The notes under the pieces: model-generated
Told to the model about the DNA's origin: nothing
Database searches by the model: none
The model's input: the letters and a program-made list of their open reading frames with translations, nothing else
Source: Phytophthora hibernalis
Taxonomy: Eukaryota; Oomycota; Peronosporomycetes; Peronosporales; Peronosporaceae
Direction: 5' to 3'
Assembly (NCBI GenBank): GCA_012656075.1
Contig: JAAKBF010000118.1
Location: 124,001 to 188,000 of the forward strand
DNA length: 64,000 nt
Made by a program: the position numbers and the translations under genes
In this document: piece after piece, positions 24,701 through 33,390 of the stretch
How the letters are laid out: every line of letters begins with the position of its first letter
Position numbering within the stretch: the stretch's first letter is position 1

Positions 24701-26766
24701 CATGACAATAACATTTCTGGCGTTTTGAGTTCAAACCGCAGAAGCTGTACTTGGACCCGTGGCAAATCATCGATCTTGATGTCTTTGTTTCCGATGATTG
24801 ACTTTACTCGACAATCGGTGGCTGTAAAAATGAGCTTCGAAACTTTGCGAAGTCCAGTTCCTGGTGCACCGTTTCGCTCAAAAACACTATTCAGTTGTAC
24901 TCGCTGTTGTGGTGCACGACGAATGGCAGGAGGTGCGGAGCGGAGCGCGTATGCAGTACGCCATCGCTGTCGCATGCCCGAACTCAACGGGTTGGATCCG
25001 ATAAATAGTTCGTCTCGGGTGTCGTCTAAATTCTCGTTACTGCTTCGTGGAACCCGCGGCTTTATGCCTGGCGCGCTAATAGGTCGTTCTTCATCGTGAC
25101 TTGGGTTACGAATAGTACTTCTGGAAATCTGCCCTGGATCGAAATCGACCGAAGCGGATAATACGGCTTGACCAGCATCAGATGTCTCATTTTCATTTGA
25201 GCGCGTTACATTTGAGCCTGGTAGAAAATCAAATGAAGCAAACGCATCGGAGGGCGCATTATTGTCGGCGTTGCTATTCCCATCGTGGTCTGTTTGGTGA
25301 CCATCGTCTTCGCAGTCATGCTTTGACTCTCCAGACTCATCCTCAGAACCACTTTCGCTGTCGCTCCTCATAGCACCCGTACTGCAAAACCACATCTTTA
25401 AATTCGCATTCAACGCGTAACGAATAGACAATTCGATGGACTCACCTTAATTCCATCGGCGCATCCCTATCAAACATGTCTTGTGCAGGCATCACCATCT
25501 TCTCGAGTCGAGGTAACTCGTCCCAAAATGAGTGATCGATTAGCTCGTCCCTGGCCGCAATTTTTCATCAGATCATCGTAGCTGCTAAACTTGGGCCCGG
25601 CAAATGAGAGACGCACCAGGTGATTCGCTGATACGGATCTTTTACCAGTAAATGATTCAGGAGATTGCAAAATGCTGGTGACATATCATACCCAGAGACT
25701 GGGAGCTCCACTGTCTCTGTTTGAATCTAGATTGAGTACGTACAACAGTTAAAACCAGTATACGTTGACAGGCGGTTCTACGTCTTACCATTCTTGCTAG
25801 CTCTGAAAAGTTGGTGTGTGTAAAAGGCTGTCGCCCTGTTCTCAGTTCATATAGCACACAACCCTGCACAGCCACCAATAACCGTCATCCACCAATATTT
25901 TCAATACCCGATTAGAAAAGTAAGCCGTACCAATGCCCAAAAATCCGATGCAAAGCTGTGTACTGCAGGTTGCTGGAATAACTCAGGTGCCATATAATGC
26001 GGTGACCCTGAAACAAGCTTACCAATAAATAATGCGTTAAACGTGTAACAACAACAAAACTCGCTATACCAGTATCACTGCACGTACTGGTCGCATAGGT
26101 GCTGAATCCAATGCAGGAATGCGCCGTGCAAGCCCAAAGTCCGCCAGCTAAGCGTATCAGCCCACGAAAGTTTGAGTTATCGCACTTTTACTGCACCCAC
26201 AGTAGCAACGCACCTTCAAAGATCCAAATTCATCTATGAGAACATTTGCAGGCTTCAAATCGCAGTATAAAATGCCATTGACGTGTAAATACTGCAGCCC
26301 GGCCGCAAGCTCGATTCCAAAAGTCTGCAAATAAAAGAGTACCCAATCAACAAGAGCAGCAACAAACTCTCCAGCTTCAACTCTGTACCTTGACGGTGGA
26401 CTCTGGCAGTTGCTTGTCCTGCGTGATGAGATTGAGCAGGTCTCTGCCCATGCAATACTCGAGGATGAGCCAGATGTGGTTGGACGACTCGTACCAGTCG
26501 AAGAACTTGAGCACGTGGCGACTGTCGAGCTTGTGCAGGAACGGCACTTCGTTCAGAATCTACAGCAACAATTTTAAATTGTTATTTATTTATAATACTG
26601 GAAGGTGAAGAATTTGTTGTTTTATGGTTGGTACACGCACCTTGTCCATGCGGCTCTTGGCCGTGGACTTGACGGCCACGTACTCGATGCTACGCTTGCG
26701 CCGCGCTTTGTACACGAACGAGTGCGTGCCTCGCCCGATCTCGTCGTAGATGTTGTAGTTCTCCAT
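21748..26766 (-). CDS. ULK4/RUNKEL-like Ser/Thr kinase with ARM/HEAT tail
   Basis: The gene starts at ATG 26766 and has many short introns; exons by eye include 26641-26766, 26389-26559, 26214-26324 and 26088-26147. The N-terminal kinase domain opens with YDEIGRGTHSFVYKARRK, has Lys33 in VAVK and Glu46, the catalytic loop CDLKPAN (Asp121) and ADFG (Asp139). It continues with HYMAPELF, GCVLYELRTGRQPF and a C-lobe end LIDHSFWDELP. A Ser/Asp-rich linker (25431 to about 24950) and more than 900 residues of helical repeats follow, ending in two small 3' exons (stop at 21748). The domain order matches ULK4 and plant RUNKEL/TIO-like kinases, which act in cilia, microtubules or cytokinesis. Human ULK4 lacks several catalytic residues, whereas this protein keeps them. 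Small frame shifts at an A6 run (near 24670), a C4 run (near 23742) and possibly near 26008 look like sequence errors. Confidence 0.82.
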
Positions 26767-26917
26767 GGCCGCAACCGACGACGACTAATGTGCGAATGCG
26801 TCGCATAGTAAAAAACATTTTAGAAAGATATGGTGTGGTAGACATATATTGATGGTTACCACACACTTCAACTTGGTGAAGCGGTACCGGTAAGTTACCC
26901 ATTTCTTTCTTTTTGGA

Positions 26918-27060
26918 GCACCATGCTGCAAAAAGGAGCGACAGGTGTGCCGCTTTGTGTAATTCCGCGCTGCCACTAGAGCACCATGCTGCAAAAGGCA
27001 TCAACAAGGGCGCCACTTCGTGCACCATGCTGCAAAAGGAGCGACAGGGGCGCAACCGCT
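26918..27060. repeat. Three imperfect copies of a 40-60 bp repeat
   Basis: The box GCACCATGCTGCAAAA begins at 26918, 26981 and 27022. Each copy continues into related sequence (GGAGCGACAGG in the first and third; CACTAGA or CGCTAGA at the ends of the first and third). The copies lie between the ULK4-like start codon (26766) and the Fanzor start (27123), so they may be part of the Fanzor element's left end or of its 5' region. Confidence 0.75.
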
Positions 27061-27122
27061 AGAGGGCCATGCAGTCGGGAACTTCGCGACGGTCTGTGAC
27101 TCTCACTTCGCATCTTCGCCAA

Positions 27123-29043
27123 TGCCCCCTCCCAAGCGCAAGAAGCCAAACACCACTACACCCCAAGTACACGTACCAGAACGTTGTGTTCAAGCTGAAC
27201 CAAGTATGTGAGCTTGAATTTCTGGCGACGGATCTCCGACGGACGGCCGACGTGCTCAAACAAGTCGGCATTCTCGGGTGGAAGATCGCTGGCCTACAAG
27301 CTCTGCGCTGCCTGAAGGAGGGCGCCGGTCCGACTGATCTCAGTGCCAACTTTTTCTATCGCTGCTGCTGTGTATCTCTCACACAACACGGTGTGACCAA
27401 GTTCCAAATCCCAACGCACCGTCCCTGACGCGTTGCCGTCCAATGTTACGGACTATGGCCGACACAATGGAGGCAAACACAAGCAACATGCTCGCCTTTC
27501 ACTCCCGTATAAGACTCTACCAGTACATACGATTCCGGTACGCCATCGAGGAGGCTGGTTCAAAGTTGTTATAGAGCCCAAGAAGTTGAAGTTCTTGATG
27601 ACGATGGCGGACCGATTGGTAAGAACCGTTTGGTGTGGGATAAACCGAAGACACCGCTAGAGCGCGAGCTGCGTGAGTGGTTATAAATGGTGGGCTGTGC
27701 GTCAAAACCTCGCGCACTTTATTGCTAAGTTGTACGACATGCTATCCGGGATGCATAAGTTTGTGAAGGCGCATCCGAAGTCGAAAGATGCACGATTGTA
27801 CTCTCTGCCACCGTTCTCCAGCACGTTCGTTACTTCGCACATCACGATTAATGTGACATCGCTCTTTAATGTCTTCTAGCGAATCTACATGCCCCTGAAG
27901 TCAAGAAGTACGTGGGGGCAAGCTGTAGGCGGGATGCTGTGGATCCGACCGACCTTTGTGGATGCAAAATGGAGATTCAATTTTTCGCACGGTGTTCAAT
28001 TTGGACGGGGCGGAGACCGCCACCCGAGCGTTAGCATATCACATGGTGTCCCAACGGTATGCGGCTTCAGTCCTGCTACGATGTCCGGTTCTCGATATCG
28101 CAGCCACCGCCCACGCAGACACGACAATGGCCCCAAAGCGGAAGAAACGCAAGAACAACGCGAGAGCAGGCGTCGGCTCGCCAGACGTCGCGACAAAGGA
28201 CGCCTTCGACTTGGTATTTCAGATGCTGCTCAGTGGATACACTCCAGATATCATGATCGGAATCGAACCTGGCATGAGGACCCTGTGCACTGCGGTGTGT
28301 GTCGACCATTTTTCAACTCGCCGGCAGCGTAACCGACACCGCAAGCGAAGGAACAAGGGTAAACACAAGCGGTGGTGGGAGCAGAAGCGCAAGAAGCATT
28401 ACGACCAACGGATTGTGGAGATATACACAAGAGAGTTCTACCATCTGGCCAAGTTGAACAATCAACGCTTCTGGAACTGCAATTTGAGGAAGCGTGAGAC
28501 CATCAATACCGTCGTCAACACAGCCGGCTACGATGCTTTTTGAAGTCATCGGGCTTCCTGCTATTGTTGACGGCCCAACACTCGTTCCGCAAGTGGCGAT
28601 TTCTAACGTACGGCATGAAGATAAAGGCTCTCAGTGTGTTGGCCAAGCGTCTCATACCGACTTGAAGCTCGCAAGTTTGTGTTGCGTTTGAAATTGGAGC
28701 AGCCAGGATGGTCTCCGAGGAAATCCACATGAGCCGGTTCAGGCGTTCAGGAGGGCACTTGATCGGCGTACTACGTTCTGCCAATGGATGAGTTTCGGAC
28801 GAGTAAGCTGTGTTCCTGCTGCCATGAGAGCCTTTACCAAGCACGCGTATTGGCGAAGGTAAAGAACAAGGACATCAGGGAGGCCAAGATTGTCTTGATG
28901 GGGAACAGAAACGTTTTGCGCTGGAAGAACAGTTGTTGCAAGGCCCACTTCTGGAACCGGGTCGTCAATCCCGCAACAAATATTCTGGAGCTTTTGAAGT
29001 TAAAATTACTTGGACTGGGGAGGCTGGCAGCATTCAAACGGTG
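27123..29043 (+). pseudogene. Fanzor (eukaryotic TnpB-like nuclease), decayed
   Basis: Fanzors are eukaryotic relatives of TnpB and Cas12 that cut DNA guided by an RNA from their own locus. The start ATG at 27123 opens with a basic, nuclear-localisation-like MPPPKRKK. The N-terminal and bridge regions are spread over several frames (27190-27430, 27673-27890). The RuvC-like core is clearer: GIEPGMRTLCTAV (about 28259-28297) is the RuvC-I motif, but the catalytic Asp is Glu. CVAFEIGAA (near 28690) marks RuvC-II, where the family has a GDW-like block. DEFRTSKLCSCCHE, RNVLRW and FWNRVVNPATNI (28784-28990) are the zinc-ribbon and RuvC-III. In RuvC-III the usual WNRDVN Asp is Val (codon 28961-28963), and one zinc-ribbon Cys is Trp (RNVLRW). 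Stops and several frame changes confirm a dead copy. The Arg/Lys-rich stretch at 28310-28400 is normal for the family. Confidence 0.8.
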
Positions 29044-29334
29044 ACAATCCGTGCGAAAAGTGATTGGGAGGGCTGTTGCGCTGGTGTACGCCATGGGTGT
29101 ATCGCGGTGCAATGGGGATCCATAACCCATCACACGGTGTGAAGGAGCAAAACTCCGATGACACAGAATCCGATACATTTAGGTGTGGTAGGCTGTTTCG
29201 CCTACGGGTCGTTAAAAGTTACCGTAAACTTCGCACATGCAGCGCCCAAAGCTCCTCAGGGAATTCCGTATCGAGCGCTGTTTAGGCAAGTGAAAGGACC
29301 CTATTGTAGTTACAGGGTTTGGACAAAATGGGCC
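29044..29334 (+). other. Region downstream of the Fanzor ORF, possible guide-RNA part
   Basis: In Fanzor and TnpB loci the guide RNA commonly overlaps the 3' end of the ORF and the following sequence up to the element border. These 290 bp contain two small hairpin possibilities: GTAGGC/GCCTAC around a 6-nt loop at 29188-29205, and CACAC/GTGTG near 29132-29143. No element border is recognised. The assignment as guide-RNA region is inference from locus layout only. Confidence 0.25.
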
Positions 29335-29640
29335 TTATAAAGGTGATCGATGAAAATTGGTACAAGAAGGACTTACCTTAAGGCCCTTCATCTTGGGTAG
29401 CATGTTCTCCTTGGGAACTTCAACATCCGCAAAGATTATATCTGTAGCAGACGCCATCAACGTTTCCTTGCCCTCAATGAAGGGGCCGAGAGGCCGAACA
29501 TAATATGTATCGTGGTTAGTACTTAAACGATAACAATCCACTCAGGCAGCCCACATACCTTCTCGAGAATGAAACCACGGATATCACCCTCGTCATCCTC
29601 GGCATAGTCATTTTGAGGTTGCTACTAGAATAAGTACTAT
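29335..29640 (-). pseudogene. Glutaryl-CoA dehydrogenase exon fragment
   Basis: On the minus strand, EGDIRGFILEK (about 29566-29598) is followed by a GTATGT donor-like sequence, then a piece with IEGKETLMASATDIIF, ADVEVPKENMLP and KMKGLK, which ends at a GTAAGT donor. This order and wording match the middle domain of glutaryl-CoA dehydrogenase, a mitochondrial acyl-CoA dehydrogenase of lysine and tryptophan breakdown. Only about 60 residues are present; a C-run shift near 29490 breaks the joined frame. The active-site region and both termini are absent. It is a fragment lying between two mobile elements, probably a captured or broken gene piece. Confidence 0.65.
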
Positions 29641-29779
29641 CATATTAATACTGGGATAGCAGAAGCTTTAGGGCTGGTTTTAACCGCGCGCCATGGCACC
29701 GATTTCGTGCCATCTTAAATTTAATTGGCTGATCTCAATTGCGGTTAGGATTCGCGGTGCCACCGAAGTGCCATGGTAA

Positions 29780-31137
29780 ATGACACGGCCCACGCATGTG
29801 CCACGCCATAAATTACGGCCGCCGGCTGCTGTTAGCCGAAGACGACGGACGCGAGTCATGCTTGAGCGAACGCATTTAAACTGGCGCCAACACTCGCAGT
29901 TGCTGCTGAACGAGGGCCAGTTCCGGCAGTACTATCGAATGTCGTTCAGATCATTTGAGAAGCTGCTCCAGATGCCTGTTCAAAGCCTTCTCGTTGACGA
30001 AGCGCAGTCGAGTCGACTGACAGGGGCGGAGCCACTAAATCCTGTCAACAAACTACAAATATTCATTTCGTGGCTCGCGGGGTATTCGTTTCACTCATGT
30101 CTGGTGTGAGCAAGTCTACGTTTTTCAGCAATATTCATCAGGTGATGGACGTAATTGAAGCACATGACGAGCTACAACTCTGTTTTCCTAAATCCAGTTA
30201 CGAGCAACGCAAATCTGCCGCAGCTTTTGCTGGTTTGGAAGAGAATCCTGTTTTGGTTGGCTGCGTGGGTGCAATCGATGGATGGCTCTGCTGGATTCAA
30301 GTTCCTGGTCGTGAGGAAGTCAATCGCGTGTCGAGTTTCGTTTCAGGGCACTACTAATGCTATTGAGTCAATGTTCAAGCGTGCGTAGACCATCATAGCC
30401 GTTTTACCGCGGTGTCAAGTGCTAGCCCAGATGGAACGGGAGATGCACTGGCATTTATGTGGTGGGAGTCTAGAACGGTAGAGGATTTTCCCGAAGGGCT
30501 TTTTCTAGTTGGTGATAATGCCTACTCAAACAGCAACAAGCTGTTGACGCCGTTTACCAAGCCGCAAGTAGCAAGTCAACTCAAGCCAACAGGGATAGCT
30601 TCAACTTTCAATTAAGCCAACTGCACATCAGGTTTGAGATGGCGTTTGGCCTGCTGGTAAATAAGTGGAGAATCTTCAAGACTCCGCTTCGAGTTAAAGT
30701 GAAAAGCATCGGGAAAATTTTACATGTTGCATGTATATTGCACAATTATTGCATTGATGAGCGGCTTGTTAAGGAAACTGGGGAATGCCGATGACGACGT
30801 GGATACGGCTGCTACGCTAGCAGCCAAGCCTGTTCCTGATAGAAGAGACTTATGAGTTGGAATAGACGATATGTCGGTTTACCATCCGATGTATGCTTCA
30901 ACGCAAGTGTATCCAGAGCAGACGTCGGAGTCAGAGCTTCTCCGTAACGCTTACGTGGACAAGCTGCGCAAGTTAAATCGTCTCCGACCAGCGTATAATA
31001 TCCAGAGAGCTGCAAAGGAACAACGTGATTTGGCGTTGGATGATTTCATTAATGCCTGTTACGACAAATTCGAAATCGCTACCATCGAATTTAATTACAC
31101 TTCATCACAAAATGCAGCCTCCAGTTTCGAACGGTAG
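29780..31137 (+). pseudogene. PIF/Harbinger transposase (DDE_Tnp_4), broken
   Basis: The N-terminal piece has FRQYYRMSFRSFEKLL, the usual helical region before the catalytic domain. A second frame carries GVSKSTFFSNIHQVMDVI and VGCVGAIDGWLCWI, the latter holding the first catalytic Asp. Further pieces have SASPDGTGDA and LVGDNAYSNSNKLLTPF (second Asp). A 3' piece has the Glu-containing helix, seen as FEMAFGLLVNKWRIF (30630-30680), then ILHNYCIDE. A final short frame (30871-31137) has SELLRNAYVDKLRKLN, typical of the family's C-terminus. The order is right for HARBI1-like transposases, and the D, D, E positions appear present, but at least three frame changes and internal stops break it. The last codons overlap the end of the minus-strand second ORF. 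Confidence 0.75.
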
Positions 31138-32208
31138 ATGTCCAGGCTGCACTGCAAAGCAGCTTCACTATTCCCGCGCTGCTGCAGCTCTTCCATGCGA
31201 CGCGCCACTTGCTGGGTGTGCTTGTGCAAGTTCATCAACTTTTCTACTGTAGTTGGTTCAGCTGGAGCAATAACTGACTGCGAACATGTTAACAGCTTCA
31301 ACGATATCGCCGCGCTGCTTCTTGGAGGCCGGTCGCTGCGAAGCTTGCATGCCACTTGAGCCGATCTGTCCGCGCTTCAGCGAGTCGAATTGATCCTCCT
31401 CGAACAGCCCACCGTCCACAAACTCGTAAGATCATGTTTCACCACCAAACATTCCCGTAGATAGAACGTGTCAAGTGCACCATCACAGAAGGCAAAAACA
31501 CTCGTCGCCATGCTCGCCCGACATGGTGAACTTTGCCATCGCCTTCAGGTATCTCTTGTTCACGTCCTTCCACATGGCATACAGCTTGGCAGCTCCGTGA
31601 ATAACAACGACCGACGCGTCGAGGCCCTCAAAACGAGCGTCAGAACTGTAGAGCCCGTTGTAGTCCGTCCGGTTCGTGTTAGACTCCGACGTAACATCCC
31701 GCCCGATAGTAGAGACTGGGGGTCTCCCCAGCATCCAGCTGCGCTCGCGACGGCTTGTCGCCGATCCGAGCAAAGCGCAGGGCAAACATGTCCGAGAACA
31801 GCACGTTCAACAAGCGAATACTTCCAGAAGTCGCCGAAAATTCGCTCGTGTCACCAGCAGTAGATACGAGAGTTGCAGAAACAATGGATCGGTGCAACTC
31901 GTCGAACTGGTGGAGGCGCTTGATCTGCTCTTCCAGGACGTCTTCCTCCCAAGTCGAAGTTTCCGACTTGTACACTTCTTGCGGAGTTGCTCCACGGTCC
32001 AAGTGGAATAATCATCGGACGTGGGAGGCGTAGTTTTCCTGGGTCTGCCACCGTCCACAACGCCGACATGGCATGCGAGCACGTGACCTTGTCGGTGACC
32101 TCCCCGAAGACGACGGTTCGACGCCAAAGTCTCGCCGTCACCGGACGCTCCGCTAACCAACCCCGCTTCCTGTCCAGCGCCAACAGCTGGTATCTTCTTG
32201 CCTTGCAT
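31095..32208 (-). pseudogene. Harbinger second ORF with SAP-like motif, broken
   Basis: Minus-strand frames inside the Harbinger element join into one accessory protein. The N-terminal region (near 32060-31960) has GRPRKTTPPTSDDYSTW followed by TVEQLRKKCTSRKLRLG, a SAP-like helix pair of the kind that binds DNA. It is followed by RLHQFDELHRSIVSA and a middle region with LFSDMFALRFARIG (31679-32002). The C-terminal part has MWKDVNKRYLKAMAKF (31483-31785) and a final helical, Gln-rich segment (31095-31355). PIF/Harbinger elements normally carry a second, DNA-binding ORF needed for transposition, usually Myb-like; here the DNA-binding part looks SAP-like instead. Frame shifts and stops make this copy inactive. 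Confidence 0.55.
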
Positions 32209-32980
32209 TCCCTAGACCTCGCCAAAAGATAAGTGAGCACATTGAAAGCACCGAGCTCGCATCAAAACGAATGGAGGAGGTGCGCGGCATATTGGTCAAC
32301 ACGCTCGCGAAAATGAGGATGCTGCAAAGTTACCGAGCGTGGTGAAATATAACCGAGATGGCACGTCATGGCACCGCACAAACTAGTCCGAACCAGATCG
32401 CGTGGCACTATTGACTACCCTTCCCTCTGGCAGGCACGGCACGCGTGGCGCGCGGTGTTAAGACCGGCCCCCAAATCAAGTTAATTCGTGTCGGTAACTG
32501 CAACCGGTAACTGAAGCCGATCGGGTCATGTCAAACTATCAATCTACACCGGTCGGGTCACTCTAAACAACGATTTGGAGTTCTGGCCAGGAGTACAGTG
32601 TTTGGATACTAGAGCCAAAACATACGAACGTGGTCAAAACATGCGAACCTGGGATCAAAAAATATAAAACGTCGTTCACTACCCAAAGCTTGTGGGCGTG
32701 GATTTCGTCAATCTCGACGCTGTCTGAAATGTTCTCTATCGCTTTTCCTCACCTTTAATTAACCTTTTAAACCCAGGGGTTTGATAAGTCCGCGTGCGGA
32801 ACCCTCTCGGGGTGGGAATAAAATAAAGATTTAATTCCACGCCTGGTCGTGATAGTACGATCATAATACGCGATGATACGATTTTGCAGGGTCTGTATAT
32901 TCACATGTAAATCGGATTCAAGGGGGATTTGTGCGGGTGATAATCCAGACCACAGCACAAACCAGGGGTTAAACCACCAC

Positions 32981-33016
32981 TGGGTGCCTTTCAAAAACCA
33001 TAAAACCGTTTAATGA
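32981..33016 (+). repeat. Repeat, inverted copy at 39881-39912
   Basis: The sequence starting TGGGTGCCTTTCAAAAACC (32981) is matched in reverse complement at 39881-39912, where the strand reads GGGTTTTTGAAAGGCACCCA. The similarity extends into the following TAAAACCGTTT / AAACTGGTTTA. The two copies lie 6.9 kb apart in inverted orientation and enclose the SET gene, the hAT gene and the second Harbinger copy. Confidence 0.75.
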
Positions 33017-33059
33017 CTAGGGGAAGGGGCGTTTAAAAAAGCGGATTAAAAATATTTTG

Positions 33060-33090
33060 TCTCGTGAGACCAAAACGTGGTCTCACTAGA
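33060..33090. repeat. Hairpin with 13-bp arms
   Basis: TCTCGTGAGACCA (33060-33072) and TGGTCTCACTAGA (33078-33090) are reverse complements with one mismatch, around the 5-nt loop AAACG. The inner nine pairs are perfect. It lies in non-coding DNA about 45-75 bp inside the repeat at 32981. It might be an element end, a transcript structure or a terminator-like feature; nothing decides between these. Confidence 0.75.
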
Positions 33091-33390
33091 CAAAAGTATA
33101 AAACGTTTTTTATCACGTTTAATGTCTCCCCTCAACTCGCAACTGATTAACATTTTGACTTCGTTTGACTAAGGGACGTGCCGTCACCCTTAACAAGTTA
33201 CCCACTTTCAAATTGAAGCAAAACGCGATCTTGAGGAGAAGACGCTCATTGCAGAATAGGCAGCGAACCCGTAAGGTATTCGTCCAGCCTCTGCTAGTTG
33301 TTTTTCTTGATGTGGGCCTCGTAGATCTCGGGAGACGGACATTATTCTTGCCGTTTTAACCAGATCATCATCCCAGCGACCTCTACAGCC

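Larger units (their letters stand above)
29671..32470. mobile_element. PIF/Harbinger element with terminal inverted repeats
   Basis: The left tip starts GGGCTGGTTTTAACC (29671) and the reverse complement of the right tip (ending 32470) starts GGGCCGGTCTTAACACC. The match continues through CGCGCGCCA, giving an inverted repeat of about 25-30 bp. Additional TGGCAC boxes recur inside both ends (29690-29810 and 32355-32410). A clear 3-bp target duplication is not visible; TTA precedes the left tip. The 2.8-kb interior holds a DDE_Tnp_4 transposase on the plus strand and a second ORF on the minus strand, meeting tail to tail. Two-ORF composition is typical for PIF/Harbinger. Confidence 0.7.
32471..33390. 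other. Repeat-rich spacer, no gene recognised
   Basis: About 900 bp without a recognisable gene. It contains a two-to-three-copy direct repeat of a roughly 20-bp unit (CAAAACATACGAACGTGGT-like) at about 32611-32675, the repeat shared with 39881-39912 (see 32981-33016) and a strong hairpin at 33060-33090. The open frame 33165-33359 shows no domain. Confidence 0.45.

Noticed and set aside
26918..27060. The three-copy repeat as a CRISPR-like array
   Set aside because: Spacing is uneven (63 and 41 bp), the intervening sequences are themselves related, and there are only three copies in a eukaryotic context.
32471..33150. Solo LTR of a retrotransposon
   Set aside because: No TG...CA bounded direct repeat, primer-binding site or polypurine tract could be recognised, and there is no matching second copy in the window.
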